Of a stretch of 61,854 bases of DNA, positions 37,266-47,914 are shown in pieces (within the stretch, counting starts at the first letter, position 1; each line of letters starts with the position of its first letter). The position numbers and the translations under genes are program-made. The DNA is from Aquabacterium sp. (GTDB lineage Bacteria > Pseudomonadota > Gammaproteobacteria > Burkholderiales > Burkholderiaceae_C), in NCBI RefSeq assembly GCF_014378415.1, contig NZ_JACMNS010000095.1, positions 1 to 61,854 on the forward strand, given 5' to 3'. Under the pieces are notes generated by a model that had not been told where the DNA came from, ran no database searches, and saw only the letters and a program-made list of their open reading frames with translations.

Positions 37266-37955
37266 TTAAGCGACCATGCGCAGGTTGAGCACATGGTCAG
37301 CGATTCGGGCGATGTCGGTAAACACGCCGTCGGGGTGGGAATCTTCAATGGGTTGTCCGCCGTTGTAGCCATAGGGAACAGCCCAGGCAGCCACGCCAGC
37401 ACGCTGAGCGGTCTCAACATCAATTGAGGAGTCGCCCACATGCGCTGAGCGTGATTTATCCACATTCAGCGCCGCAAGGCAATACTCAATCACCAAAGGA
37501 TGGGGTTTTTTTTCTGCCAGGCTGTCCCCGCCCAGGACGATGGGGAAGAAAGGCGCCAGGCCGGTCACCTCCAGCACACGCTGGGCAAAACGCAGTTCCT
37601 TGTTGGTGACGCAGGCCAGGCGCACCCCGGCGGTGCGAAGCCGCTCCAGGCCGTCCAGGCAACCCGGGTACAGCTGGCTGTTGGTGCCCGTGGTGTCGTT
37701 GTAATGGCCCTCAAAACAATGCATGACGGCTTCGACGTCGAGGGTGTCCACCTTGGCCTCGCCCGCTTCCTTGGCTTGCTTGAGCAAGCCTTTCATCAGC
37801 TCGCGCGTGCCGTGGCCGATCAGCTTGGTGACATCGCCCAGCGGGCGCCGTGGCAAGCCGATTTCAGCGAGCGTGCGGTTGGCGGCCTCGGCGATCTCAA
37901 AGGCGGTATCGACCATGGTGCCGTCCAGGTCGAAGGTGATGAGTTGAATGGTCAT
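37266..37955 (-). CDS. cbbZ: Phosphoglycolate phosphatase
   Basis: A 229-residue HAD hydrolase that clears 2-phosphoglycolate, the product of RuBisCO oxygenation. DLDGT (9-13) holds the nucleophile, CVTNK is motif II, EKKPHPLVIEYC motif III, and HVGDSSIDVETAQRAG motif IV. The place directly after cbbP (13-base gap) in the cbb operon supports a photorespiratory role and the name cbbZ (gph). Confidence 0.92.
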   Translation of the reverse strand: MTIQLITFDLDGTMVDTAFEIAEAANRTLAEIGLPRRPLGDVTKLIGHGTRELMKGLLKQAKEAGEAKVDTLDVEAVMHCFEGHYNDTTGTNSQLYPGCLDGLERLRTAGVRLACVTNKELRFAQRVLEVTGLAPFFPIVLGGDSLAEKKPHPLVIEYCLAALNVDKSRSAHVGDSSIDVETAQRAGVAAWAVPYGYNGGQPIEDSHPDGVFTDIARIADHVLNLRMVA

Positions 37956-37968
37956 GGTTGGGGCGCTG

Positions 37969-38844
37969 TCAGCGCATCTGTGCGCGGCGGATTTCCATCA
38001 GGCGCAGGATCATGGGGGTGAGGATGAGTTGCATGGCCAGGTCCATCTTGCCGCCAGGCACCACAATGGTGTTGGCGCGCGACATGAACGAGTCTGGCAT
38101 CATCGACAGCAGATAGGGGAAGTCGATGCCACGCGGATTGCGGAAGCGGATCACCGTCATGCTCTCACCGGCCGTGGGCACGTCGCGGGCGATGAAGGGG
38201 TTGGACGTGTCCACCACCGGCACCCGCTGGAAGTTGATGTCGGTCTCGCCAAACTGCGGGCACACGTAATGCACGTAATCGTGCATGCGGCGCAGGATGG
38301 TGTCGGACACCGCGTCTTTGCTGTAGCCCCGGAACTTGGTGTCGCGGTGGATTTTTTGAATCCACTCCAGGTTGATGATGGGTACCACACCGATCTTCAG
38401 GTCAACGTGACGCACCAGGTCAACCTCGTCGGTCTTGACGCAGCCGTGCAGGCCTTCGTAGAACAGCACGTCGGCGTCCACGGAGGTGTCCGACCAGGGC
38501 GTGAAGGTGCCGGGCTCTTGCTGGTAAGGCAAAGCCTCGGCTTCGTTGTGCAGGTAGTAGCGGGTTTTGCAGCGGCCGGTTTCGCCATAGGCCTCGTACT
38601 GCTTGCCCAGCATCTCCCACTCGTTGGCCTTGGGGCCGAAGTGGCTCAGGGCGATGCCTTCGCGCTCGTACTCGGCCACCCGCACCTTCATTTCAGTGCG
38701 CGAGTAGCGGTGAAAGGCATCGCCTTCAATCACGGCCGGGGTGATGCCTTCGCGTCGAAAGATCGCGTCAAAGGTGCTCTTGACCGTGCTGGTGCCAGCG
38801 CCGCTGGAGCCGGTCACCACGATGATGGGGTGTTTGCGAGACAT
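37969..38844 (-). CDS. cbbP: Phosphoribulokinase
   Basis: A 291-residue kinase making ribulose 1,5-bisphosphate, the RuBisCO substrate. It is the proteobacterial octameric type: P-loop TGSSGAGTST at 11-20, EGDAFHRYSR with the catalytic Asp, FYEGLHGCV as the Walker B region, and IKKIHRDTKFRGYSKD-like and PYLLSMMPDS segments near the end. The ORF lies 15 bases after cbbF. Together with RuBisCO it marks a complete dedicated Calvin-cycle pair. Confidence 0.96.
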   Translation of the reverse strand: MSRKHPIIVVTGSSGAGTSTVKSTFDAIFRREGITPAVIEGDAFHRYSRTEMKVRVAEYEREGIALSHFGPKANEWEMLGKQYEAYGETGRCKTRYYLHNEAEALPYQQEPGTFTPWSDTSVDADVLFYEGLHGCVKTDEVDLVRHVDLKIGVVPIINLEWIQKIHRDTKFRGYSKDAVSDTILRRMHDYVHYVCPQFGETDINFQRVPVVDTSNPFIARDVPTAGESMTVIRFRNPRGIDFPYLLSMMPDSFMSRANTIVVPGGKMDLAMQLILTPMILRLMEIRRAQMR

Positions 38845-38859
38845 GCGCGTCGATCCCGA

Positions 38860-39954
38860 TCAGGCTTGCGGTTGAACGAACAGTGAGCGCGTCTTGAACA
38901 ACTGCCACGACACGTTTTCGTGCGGGTCGGCGTGGTAGCTGACGATGCGATCGACTTCTTCCTTCGAACCCAAGATGACGGGCACGCGTTGGTGCAAGGT
39001 GTCGGGCACCACCGCCAGCAGATCGTGCGTGCCGTTGACGGCGCGGCCACCGGCCTGCTCCACCAGCAAGGCCATCGGGGCAGCTTCGTACATGTGGCGC
39101 AGGCGGCCCGCCTTGCGCGGCTCGCGCTCATCGCGCGGGTACATGAACACGCCGCCGCGCGTCATGATGCGGTGCACTTCGGCCACCATGCTGGCCACCC
39201 AACGCATGTTGAAATCTTTGTGGCGGGGGCCGGATTCACCGGCGATGCATTCGGCCACGTAGCGCTGCACGGGCTTTTCCCAGAAGCGCTGGTTGGACGC
39301 GTTGATGGCGAACTCGCGCGTGGCCACGGGGATGCGCACCTCGGATTGGGTCAGCACCCAACGGGCCGGGCCATCGCCGTGCAAGGTGGTGCGGTCCAGG
39401 GTGAACATCTGCACGCCCTGGCGACAGGTCAGCACCATCACCGTGCAGGGGCCGTACAGCACATAACCGGCCGCCACCTGCTGTTGTCCGGGCTGCAAAA
39501 ACCCCATCTCGCCCGGGGTGGTGCCACGGTAAGGGTGCGGCAACACCGAGAAGATCGTGCCCACCGAGATGTTGGCTTCGATGTTGGACGAGCCGTCAAG
39601 CGGATCAAACACCACCAGGTAGCGGCCTTGATTGCCATGCTCGTCGGACACGAAAGGCATCTCGTGCTCTTCACTGGCCCAACCAGCCACGTGTGGGCAA
39701 GCGGCCAAGGCCGCCGACAGCACGTCGTCGGCCATCACGTCCAACTTCTTCTGGTCTTCGCCTTGCGAGTTGCTGGACGACGCCAGGCCATGCGCCCCCG
39801 CCAATGCACCTTGGGCCGCGACCTCGCTGATGGCCGCACAAGCTTGCGCGATGGTCAGCAAGGTTTCGCTCAAAGCCTGGGCCACGTCGGCAGGCATGCC
39901 CGACAGGTTCAAGGCCAAGGCTTCGGTCAGTTCCACAGTGGACGTGGTGTTCAT
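38860..39954 (-). CDS. cbbF: Class I fructose-1,6-bisphosphatase
   Basis: A 364-residue enzyme regenerating fructose 6-phosphate in the Calvin cycle and gluconeogenesis. Metal and substrate motifs are intact: [39 protein letters not shown] (the DPLDGSS metal loop), and [27 protein letters not shown] binding fructose 6-phosphate, followed by [12 protein letters not shown]. It follows cbbX after 54 bases that contain a strong inverted repeat. Confidence 0.95.
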   Translation of the reverse strand: MNTTSTVELTEALALNLSGMPADVAQALSETLLTIAQACAAISEVAAQGALAGAHGLASSSNSQGEDQKKLDVMADDVLSAALAACPHVAGWASEEHEMPFVSDEHGNQGRYLVVFDPLDGSSNIEANISVGTIFSVLPHPYRGTTPGEMGFLQPGQQQVAAGYVLYGPCTVMVLTCRQGVQMFTLDRTTLHGDGPARWVLTQSEVRIPVATREFAINASNQRFWEKPVQRYVAECIAGESGPRHKDFNMRWVASMVAEVHRIMTRGGVFMYPRDEREPRKAGRLRHMYEAAPMALLVEQAGGRAVNGTHDLLAVVPDTLHQRVPVILGSKEEVDRIVSYHADPHENVSWQLFKTRSLFVQPQA

Positions 39955-39988
39955 GGTGGTGGTCCTCTTTGAGTTGTTATGTTGGTGC

Positions 39989-40008
39989 TCGAACGATGAA
40001 TCGTTCGA
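39989..40008 (-). repeat. Perfect inverted repeat between cbbX and cbbF
   Basis: TCGAACGAT (39989-39997) and ATCGTTCGA (40000-40008) are separated by two bases and begin directly after the cbbX stop codon. No T run follows on the minus strand, so a simple terminator is unlikely. An mRNA-stabilising hairpin or a processing site within the operon is possible. Confidence 0.75.
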
Positions 40009-40995
40009 TCAAGTCGTCGGCACGGCGAACAGGCGGCTGGATCGGATGTCGGCCACTTCGATGGTGGTCAAGTCATCACGGGTCAGCACGCGGTGCCGGT
40101 CTTCGAACAGGCGGCTGGCCTGGCGCAAGCGGGCTCGGTCCAGGGCATTGCGAACGCTGCGCGCGTTGGCAAAATGAGGTTGCTCCAGGCGGCGCCCCAG
40201 GTAATCGTCGAAAGCTTCGCGGGCGCCAGCACCAAAGGTGTAATGCTGCTGGCCGAGCATCTTGTCGGCGATGCTGAGCAACTCGGGCGTGGCGTAGTCG
40301 GGAAAATCCAGGTGGTGCGCAATGCGCGATGACATGCCCGGGTTGCTCTGGAAGAAGTGATCCATGCGGTCCTTGTAGCCCGCCAGGATCACGACCAGGT
40401 CGTCGCGCTGGTTTTCCATCACCTGCAGCAGGATCTCGATGGCCTCCTGCCCGTAGTCGCGCTCGTTCTCGGGCTTGTAGAGGTAATAGGCCTCGTCGAT
40501 GAAGAGCACGCCGCCCATCGCCTTCTTGAGCACTTCCTTCGTCTTGGGGGCCGTGTGGCCGATGTACTGGCCGACCAAGTCATCGCGCGTCACGGCCACG
40601 AGGTGGCCTTTGCGCACATAGCCCAGGCGGTGCAGGATCTCGGCCATGCGCAAGGCCACCGTGGTCTTGCCGGTACCGGGGTTGCCGGTGAAGCACATGT
40701 GCAGCGAGGGGCTCTGCGCCGTCAGGCCAAAGCCCGAACGCAGCTTGTCGATCACCAGCAAGGCCGCGATGTCGCGGATGCGGGTCTTGACCGGGGCCAG
40801 GCCCACGAGGTCGCGGTCCAGCTCGTCCATCACATCGTCGATGCGGCTTTGGGCAAGCACCTCGGCCACGGTGCGCGGCACGGACGCCGCCTCGGCGGGC
40901 TGCGCCGTTGCAGCCACGGGCGTGGTCACCACAGGCGCATCGGCCTGGGCGCGGTGGGCGGTACTGCCGGGGATGTTGTAGAGCGGCGCGTTCAT
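40009..40995 (-). CDS. cbbX: Red-type RuBisCO activase CbbX (AAA+)
   Basis: A 328-residue AAA+ ATPase that removes inhibitory sugar phosphates from red-type RuBisCO by pulling on the large-subunit C-terminus. Walker A GNPGTGKT is at 104-111, the pore loop YIGHTAP at 144-150, Walker B VLFIDEA at 163-169, and sensor 1 LAGYKD after it. The first ~40 residues are a Pro/Ala-rich extension. It begins 15 bases after cbbS; its presence predicts that the RuBisCO here is form IC/ID-like. Confidence 0.96.
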   Translation of the reverse strand: MNAPLYNIPGSTAHRAQADAPVVTTPVAATAQPAEAASVPRTVAEVLAQSRIDDVMDELDRDLVGLAPVKTRIRDIAALLVIDKLRSGFGLTAQSPSLHMCFTGNPGTGKTTVALRMAEILHRLGYVRKGHLVAVTRDDLVGQYIGHTAPKTKEVLKKAMGGVLFIDEAYYLYKPENERDYGQEAIEILLQVMENQRDDLVVILAGYKDRMDHFFQSNPGMSSRIAHHLDFPDYATPELLSIADKMLGQQHYTFGAGAREAFDDYLGRRLEQPHFANARSVRNALDRARLRQASRLFEDRHRVLTRDDLTTIEVADIRSSRLFAVPTT

Positions 40996-41010
40996 GGGCT
41001 TGGTCAGACG

Positions 41011-41463
41011 TCAGTCGCCTTGCGCTGTGTAGCGCTCGCCTTCGGGCTCGCCCAAAGCATAGGCGCTCATGGTGTAGCGCACCGAACGGCCATCCACCTC
41101 ATGCCGCTCCAGCCGGAAGCCAGGCTCCTTCTTGGGGCGGTTGACCATGAAGGACATCACGATGGTTTCGACGCCACGGGTGGAATCAAATGCCATCAGG
41201 CGGATGTAGTGGCCACGGCCAAAGGTATCGCGGCAGGCCTTCAATTCGGTCATGACACCAGCGGCATCTTTCAGGTCAAACATGGGGTTGCCATACATCT
41301 CCCAATAGGTGTTGCGCGGGTGTGGGTCGTCGGTGTATTCCACGCTCCAGGCGTAGCCTTTGCGCAGGCCGTATTCGATCTGCAGCGCGATCTCTTCGTC
41401 GCTCAGGTCGGGCAGAAAGCTGAACTGGCCTTGCGTGAGGCGGCCGGTGGGGTTGGTCATCAT
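41011..41463 (-). CDS. cbbS: RuBisCO small subunit
   Basis: A 150-residue subunit; AAGGAG lies nine bases before the first of two consecutive ATGs. QGQFSFLPDLSDEEIALQIEYGL, SVEYTDDPHPRNTYWEMYG and PMFD are family landmarks. The long C-terminal extension (from about residue 105) is the red-type beta-hairpin that lines the central pore of the L8S8 complex. It starts 23 bases after cbbL. Confidence 0.96.
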   Translation of the reverse strand: MMTNPTGRLTQGQFSFLPDLSDEEIALQIEYGLRKGYAWSVEYTDDPHPRNTYWEMYGNPMFDLKDAAGVMTELKACRDTFGRGHYIRLMAFDSTRGVETIVMSFMVNRPKKEPGFRLERHEVDGRSVRYTMSAYALGEPEGERYTAQGD

Positions 41464-41486
41464 GGTGGTGTTCTCCTTGCCCTGCT

Positions 41487-43092
<1,606 letters not shown>

Positions 43093-44040
43093 ATGAGAAG
43101 CGTGACTTTTAGGCAATTAAGGGTCTTCACCGAGGTCGCCCGGCAGCTCAGCTTCAGCCGCGCGGCCGAGGTTTTGCACCTCTCGCCCCCTGCGGTGACC
43201 ATGCAGGTCAAGGAGCTGGAAGGCCATGTCGGCATGCCCCTGTTCGAGCGCCATGGCCGCCATATCCAACTGACCATGGGGGGCGAGTACTTCCTGGTCT
43301 ACGCCAAACGTTTGCTTTCAACTTTGAAGGATGCCAACAACGTCATGGCCCGATTCAAGGGGGTCCAGACGGGGGTGTTAACCATTGGTCTGATCAGTAC
43401 AGCGGGTTATTTCCTGCCGCAACTGCTGGCGCGATTTCACGCAGAACATCCGGGCGTAGACGTGAAACTGGACGTGACCCGCGACATCACCAAGCTGATG
43501 GCGCGCATGCACAGCAACGAAATCGACCTGGCTGTGATGGGCCGCCCGCCCAAGGAATACGCCATGCGCGCCGAACCTTTCGCCGGGCATGCCATGGTGT
43601 TCGTGTGCCCACCAGGCCACCCCTTGCTCGGCGTAGGCCACCCGCCACTCAATGCCCTGATGAACCATTCGCTGATCGCGCGCGAGGTCGGGTCCGAGGT
43701 CCGCGAGGTGCTGGACAACTACCTCAAGCACCACCAGATGGCGCCCCGCATCGGCATGGAAATCGCCAGCAACGAGACCATCAAGGCGGCCGTCACAGCG
43801 GGGTTGGGCATCGGCTTCTTATCGCTGCACGCGGTGGCGCCCGAACTGCGCAATGGCTTGCTGCACATCGTTGATTTTGAAGACACCCCCTTGATGCGCA
43901 CCTGGAACATCGTGCACGAGGTGTCCAAGGTGCTGTCACCGGCCGCCGAGGCGTTCCGCTACTTTGTGCTGGAGCATGCGGAAAACATCATGGGCGCGCA
44001 GGATTCGACTTTGCTGGGGCACCAAAGCGGCATAATCTGA
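43093..44040 (+). CDS. cbbR: LysR-type regulator of the cbb operon
   Basis: A 315-residue regulator starting at MRSVTFRQLRVFTEVARQLS, the standard LysR winged-helix opening; AAEVLHLSPPAVTMQVKELE is the recognition region (~21-40). The effector domain follows with GVLTIGLISTAGYFLPQLLARF and AGLGIGFLSLHAVAPEL. Transcribed away from cbbL, the position of CbbR in most autotrophs, where it senses metabolites such as NADPH, RuBP or phosphoenolpyruvate. Longer open sequence upstream overlaps cbbL and is not coding. Confidence 0.95.
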   Translation: MRSVTFRQLRVFTEVARQLSFSRAAEVLHLSPPAVTMQVKELEGHVGMPLFERHGRHIQLTMGGEYFLVYAKRLLSTLKDANNVMARFKGVQTGVLTIGLISTAGYFLPQLLARFHAEHPGVDVKLDVTRDITKLMARMHSNEIDLAVMGRPPKEYAMRAEPFAGHAMVFVCPPGHPLLGVGHPPLNALMNHSLIAREVGSEVREVLDNYLKHHQMAPRIGMEIASNETIKAAVTAGLGIGFLSLHAVAPELRNGLLHIVDFEDTPLMRTWNIVHEVSKVLSPAAEAFRYFVLEHAENIMGAQDSTLLGHQSGII

Positions 44041-44084
44041 CAACCATTCCGGCCACATCCCTCCCCTCTCTTGAAGGAAAAACC

Positions 44085-45269
44085 ATGACTCGTGAAGTCG
44101 TTTTTGTGGGCGCCGCCCGCACCGCCATCGGCACCTTCGGCGGTTCACTCAAGGAAGTGCCTCCGGCCGACCTGGGCGCCTTGGTCATCAAGACCGCGCT
44201 GGAACGCGCTGGCGTGCAGCCCAAAGATGTGGGCCACGTGGTCCTGGGCAATGTGATCCCCTCCGTGCCGCAAGACGCCTACATCAGCCGCGTGGCCGCG
44301 CTGAACGCCGGCGTGCCTCAAGAGACCCCCGCCTTCAACGTGAACCGCCTGTGCGGATCGGGCTTGCAGGCCGTGATATCCGCCGCCCAATCCATCCTGC
44401 TTGGGGACTGCGAGGTGGCCATCGGCGCCGGTGCTGAATCGATGAGCCGCGGCGCCTACCTGGTCACCAGCAACCGCTGGGGCGCGCGCATGGGCGATGT
44501 CAAGATGCTGGACTTCGTGCTCGGCGCCCTGCACGACCCGCGCAAGCACATGCACATGGGCATCACCGCCGAGAACGTGGCCGCCCGCTACGACATCACC
44601 CGCGAACAGCAAGACGCCTATTCCGTCCAGAGCCAACAGCGCGCTGCTGCCGCGATTGAAGCCGGCTACTTCAAGGAACAAATCGTTGCGGTTGAGTTGC
44701 AAACCCGCAAGGGCACCACGCTGTTCGACACCGACGAGCACGTGAAGGGCGACACCACCCTTGAGACCCTGGGCAAGATGAAGCCCGCCTTCAAGAAGGA
44801 AGAAGGCACCGTGACCGCTGGCAACGCCTCCGGCCTGAACGATGGCGCCGCCGCCGTGGTCATGGCCAGCGCCGAGAAGGCCAAGGAACTGGGCCTCAAG
44901 CCCCTGGCGCGCCTGGTGTCCTACGGCCATGCAGGTGTCGAGCCCGAGTACATGGGCATTGGCCCTGTGCCCGCGTCCAAGGCTGCGCTGGCCCGGGCCG
45001 GCCTGACCGTGGCCGACATGGACGTGATCGAGTCCAACGAAGCCTTTGCCGCCCAGGCCTGCGCCGTGTCCAAGGAAATGGGCTTCCCCAACGAGAAGAC
45101 CAACCCCAATGGCTCGGGCATCTCGCTGGGCCATCCGGTGGGCGCCACGGGTGCCATCCTGGTGACCAAGGCTTTGTACGAGCTGCAACGCATCAAGGGC
45201 CGCTATGCCCTGATCACGATGTGCATTGGCGGCGGCCAAGGCATTGCGATGATCATTGAGCGCATCTGA
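44085..45269 (+). CDS. bktB: Acetyl-CoA C-acyltransferase (beta-ketothiolase), BktB type
   Basis: A 394-residue thiolase; GAAGGA lies six bases before the ATG. Catalytic residues: C90 in [10 protein letters not shown], His in [11 protein letters not shown] and Cys in CIGGGQG, with [10 protein letters not shown] between. The opening [20 protein letters not shown] closely resembles BktB of Cupriavidus, which condenses acetyl-CoA with longer acyl-CoA for beta-oxidation or polyhydroxyalkanoate supply. phaA is the alternative name. It is a single-gene unit ending at a terminator; no phaB or phaC is in the window. Confidence 0.92.
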   Translation: MTREVVFVGAARTAIGTFGGSLKEVPPADLGALVIKTALERAGVQPKDVGHVVLGNVIPSVPQDAYISRVAALNAGVPQETPAFNVNRLCGSGLQAVISAAQSILLGDCEVAIGAGAESMSRGAYLVTSNRWGARMGDVKMLDFVLGALHDPRKHMHMGITAENVAARYDITREQQDAYSVQSQQRAAAAIEAGYFKEQIVAVELQTRKGTTLFDTDEHVKGDTTLETLGKMKPAFKKEEGTVTAGNASGLNDGAAAVVMASAEKAKELGLKPLARLVSYGHAGVEPEYMGIGPVPASKAALARAGLTVADMDVIESNEAFAAQACAVSKEMGFPNEKTNPNGSGISLGHPVGATGAILVTKALYELQRIKGRYALITMCIGGGQGIAMIIERI

Positions 45270-45310
45270 TTGAATTGATGACGCCCGGTTGACTTTCGCA
45301 AGTCACCCCC

Positions 45311-45347
45311 AAAAAGCCCGAGTGCGCCTCGCCCCTCGGGCTTTTTT
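45311..45347. terminator. Bidirectional rho-independent terminator
   Basis: AAAAAGCCCGAG (45311-45322) and CTCGGGCTTTTTT (45335-45347) form a 12-bp stem with flanking A and T runs, so it can stop transcription from bktB and from the convergent TfoX-like gene, whose stop codon it touches. Confidence 0.88.
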
Positions 45348-45607
45348 CATGGGGCCTTGGCTTTGGGGGGTTTGCGCTTGACGGCTTTGGACTTGGGCAA
45401 CGGCAAGGCATCGGCGGTGGCCTGGAACACGCGCTGCAAAAGCTGTGGATCGTCGATCTCGTCGCCAATGCGGAAGTACAGCTTGGCGCCAGGGTAAGGC
45501 GGGTGCTCGGACACGGTGCCCAGCACGGCCACCTTCTTGCGCGAAATGCGGCCGCCCAGGATGGACTGCTCGCAGAGGTAGTCGACGAAGCTTTGGCTGG
45601 TGGCCAT
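45347..45607 (-). CDS. TfoX N-domain-like protein with an internal deletion
   Basis: An 86-residue protein. MATSQSFVDYLCEQ and ILGGRISRKK match the start of the TfoX N-terminal domain, and VLGTVSEHPPYPGAKLYFRIGDEIDDPQLLQRVFQATADALPLPK matches its end (short of a basic tail). The usual middle (the RKMFGEYGLY region through the VKPT strand, about 40 residues) is absent, the join being in frame at RKK-VAV. It could be a truncated, possibly inactive copy. A GAGG site overlaps the stop of the preceding gene, 9 bases away. TfoX-like proteins are tied to competence or to unknown housekeeping roles. Confidence 0.75.
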   Translation of the reverse strand: MATSQSFVDYLCEQSILGGRISRKKVAVLGTVSEHPPYPGAKLYFRIGDEIDDPQLLQRVFQATADALPLPKSKAVKRKPPKAKAP

Positions 45608-45616
45608 GGCTTTGCC

Positions 45617-46141
45617 TCAGCTATGCTTTTTGAGCAGCAAGCGCGATTGCGCCGACCGCAAGAGGGCTCGTGAGTACAGGCGGTGGAAGCCTTTGAGGGC
45701 TTGGAACTCCAAACCATAAGTGGCTTGCCCGGAACCGCGGTCTACCTTGGGAAGGAAGGCCGAGCCGAAATACAAGCGTGTGCTGCCAGGGTTGCCGCCC
45801 TCGTCCGCCACGCTCATCAACCATGACCTGGTGCGACCCATGAAATCGCAGAGCAGCAATTGGTTCGCGCTTCGTGCCTCCACGCGCCAGGCCGCGAACG
45901 CTTCAACGTCCCCGGCCGCCAGCTGCCTGGCCTGCTGGTCCGTGGAGGGCTTTGACACGAGCGATGCCAATATGAAACGCTCGACCTTGAACAACCCGGT
46001 GGTGTAGAAGGTCTCGACAAACTCGGCCTGCGAGACGTGGCCTGGCACATCCACGAAATAGCAGTCCGTGTACACGCCCTGCTCTTTGTATTGGTTGAGC
46101 AATGCCGCTGGGGGTAGCTCACCAAGTTGCACGGTTTTCAT
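45617..46141 (-). CDS. Conserved-looking protein of unknown function (possible START/DUF2867-like)
   Basis: A 174-residue protein with no signal peptide or membrane helix. I do not recognise the family with confidence. CDFMGRTRSWLMSVAD and TRLYFGSAFLPK resemble strands of DUF2867/START-like proteins, and the acidic/aromatic VYTDCYFVDVPG lies near the N-terminus. It is the middle gene of a tight three-gene set: 24 bases after an AHSA1-like gene, 9 before the TfoX-like gene. Confidence 0.65.
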   Translation of the reverse strand: MKTVQLGELPPAALLNQYKEQGVYTDCYFVDVPGHVSQAEFVETFYTTGLFKVERFILASLVSKPSTDQQARQLAAGDVEAFAAWRVEARSANQLLLCDFMGRTRSWLMSVADEGGNPGSTRLYFGSAFLPKVDRGSGQATYGLEFQALKGFHRLYSRALLRSAQSRLLLKKHS

Positions 46142-46165
46142 GGATCGATTCTCCGATCAGTGTCC

Positions 46166-46615
46166 TCAACCGGGAATCTCCGGCTCGACCAATTGGATCA
46201 GCAAGGTCAGCGACTCTTGCCAGCCCAGGTAGCAACCTTCGGTGGGGATGATCGCCGGGATGCCTTCCTGCACCACGCTCAACTCGGTGCCGCAAGACAC
46301 TTGTTTCAAAGTGACCGTGGTCTGCATTTCGCCGGGCAGGTTCGGGTCGTCGAACACGGCCGTGTAGCGAAGGCGTTCGTGGGGCACCAGCTCCAGGTAT
46401 TGGCCACCAAATGAATGGCTGTGGCCCGTGCTGAAATTGGTGAACGACATCTTGTAGCTGCCCCCCACCTTGGCGTCCATCTGGTGGACATGGCCGGTGA
46501 AGCCGTGTGGGGGCAGCCATTTGGCCATGGCGTCGGCATTGAGGAAAGCACGGTAGAGGCGCTCCGGGGTGGTGCGGATGACGCGATGGAGGCGCACGGT
46601 ATGGGTGGTGCTCAT
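46166..46615 (-). CDS. SRPBCC / AHSA1-domain protein
   Basis: A 149-residue protein; GGAAGGA lies eight bases before the ATG. TTPERLYRAFLNADAMAKWLPPHGF, GGSYKMSFTN, PHERLRYTAVFDDP and the C-terminal CYLGWQESLTLLIQLVE follow the AHSA1 plan, a helix-grip fold with a hydrophobic cavity. Roles range from Hsp90 co-chaperone-like to ligand binding and antibiotic tolerance. First gene of a three-gene set; a broken cupin gene lies upstream on the same strand. Confidence 0.88.
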   Translation of the reverse strand: MSTTHTVRLHRVIRTTPERLYRAFLNADAMAKWLPPHGFTGHVHQMDAKVGGSYKMSFTNFSTGHSHSFGGQYLELVPHERLRYTAVFDDPNLPGEMQTTVTLKQVSCGTELSVVQEGIPAIIPTEGCYLGWQESLTLLIQLVEPEIPG

Positions 46616-46697
46616 GCTGAAGATCCTTCCTAAAAACAGAGGACGGCCCTCTGAAATCACAACGAATGAGCGCACCCGAAATCGACACGCGGCCCAA

Positions 46698-46930
46698 TCA
46701 AGCGGGATTCTCTGCCGAAAGGTGCACCGCCAACCACAGGGCACCTTCCGAGGGGCGCACCGATCAACCGCCCTGAGTGTCACGGATTTTTCGGCCACCG
46801 CCATCCAGGCTTCGCCTTGAACCAGGAGCACCCATCCGTCCTGGTCCTGAACACACTCTTTTGGCGTGGCGCGCGAGGCGCTGATGACGCGCCCAATGAG
46901 CAGATTTCGGCGGCTCAAGATCGCAGCCAT
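46698..46930 (-). pseudogene. Broken cupin-domain gene
   Basis: This lies in the 513-base stretch without an intact gene. Minus-strand frame 1 reads LLIGRVISASRATP, then DQDGWVLLVQGEAWMAV and VTLRAVD, the first half of a small single-domain cupin (compare the DEDEWVLLLQGEA-type core). The protein then loses frame. A second frame resumes with SVRPSEGALWLAVHL and ends at a stop at 46698, as such cupins end. The LRAGD-LLIPA-HTPH strand between is missing, so a deletion removed about ten codons and shifted the frame. The N-terminus is also not intact. Nothing else is visible in 46931-47128. Confidence 0.65.
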
Positions 46931-47128
46931 GCGCCTACTGACTCAGTTGTCAGGTCAGCCATGGGCCATCCAGTTGATTCGGCACGTCCTGACGAGATAA
47001 TGCAGCGTTGGGACCAGACGCGCACTTCGTGAAGCACGGGTTATTGGGGTAGCCAAGTGGGTGGCCAGATGCACAAATCAGCAAAACTCATACAAAAACA
47101 TCAATGAATTCAACGTGCTAAAGAAATC

Positions 47129-47914
47129 ATGAAACTCGCCACCTGGAACGTCAACTCCCTGACCGTGCGCCTGCCGCAATTGCTGGACTGGCTGGCCGCC
47201 AACCCCGTGGACGTCATCGTCCTGCAAGAGACCAAGCAGACCGATGACAAGTTCCCTTTGGCGGAACTGGCAGCCGCCGGCTACCAAGCCCACTGCTTTG
47301 GCCAGAAAACCTACAACGGCGTGGCCCTGTTGACCCGCGACAGCGTCGACAGCACCACGGTGCTCAAGAACATCCCCGGCTTCGATGACGAACAGGCCCG
47401 CGTGATCGTCGGCACCGTGGCCCACGCCACCTTGGGATCGGTCCGCGTGGTGGGCGGTTACTTCCCCAACGGCCAAGCGCCCGACAGCGACAAGTTCGTC
47501 TACAAAATGCGCTGGCTGGAAGCGCTCAACCAATGGCTCAAACAGGAGCTGGTCAAGCACCCCCATTTGGTCCTCATGGGCGACTTCAACATCGCGCCCA
47601 CCGACGCCGATGTCTACGACCCTGTGGCCTGGGCCGGCCAGATCCATTGCACGCCGCAAGAACGCGAGCACTTCCAAAGGTTGGTGGGCCTGGGCATGAT
47701 TGACGCTTTCAGGCTGTTCGACCAAGCGCCCAAGCCCTGGAGCTGGTGGGACTACCGCAACTTGGCCTTCCGAAAAAATCAAGGCTTGCGCATTGACCAC
47801 ATCCTGGTCAGCGATGCGCTCAAGTCACGCGTCACCGCTTGCGTGATCGACAAGGTACCGCGCAAGAACGAACGCCCCAGTGACCACGCACCGGTGATCG
47901 TCACGCTCGCCTGA
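47129..47914 (+). CDS. xthA: Exodeoxyribonuclease III / AP endonuclease
   Basis: A 261-residue Mg-dependent enzyme that cuts DNA at abasic sites and trims 3' ends. E34 in LQETKQTDD is the metal ligand; GGYFPNGQ, GDFNIAPTDADVYD and the final PSDHAPV with D252 and H253 complete the site. WSWWDYR and LRIDHILVS lie between. The stop meets the mutY stop head to head as TGATCA, placing three base-excision-repair genes together. Confidence 0.95.
   Translation: MKLATWNVNSLTVRLPQLLDWLAANPVDVIVLQETKQTDDKFPLAELAAAGYQAHCFGQKTYNGVALLTRDSVDSTTVLKNIPGFDDEQARVIVGTVAHATLGSVRVVGGYFPNGQAPDSDKFVYKMRWLEALNQWLKQELVKHPHLVLMGDFNIAPTDADVYDPVAWAGQIHCTPQEREHFQRLVGLGMIDAFRLFDQAPKPWSWWDYRNLAFRKNQGLRIDHILVSDALKSRVTACVIDKVPRKNERPSDHAPVIVTLA

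Noticed and set aside
46817..47032. Possible 71-residue plus-strand gene
   Set aside because: It is antisense to the broken cupin fragment, has no ribosome site, and shows no recognisable pattern.
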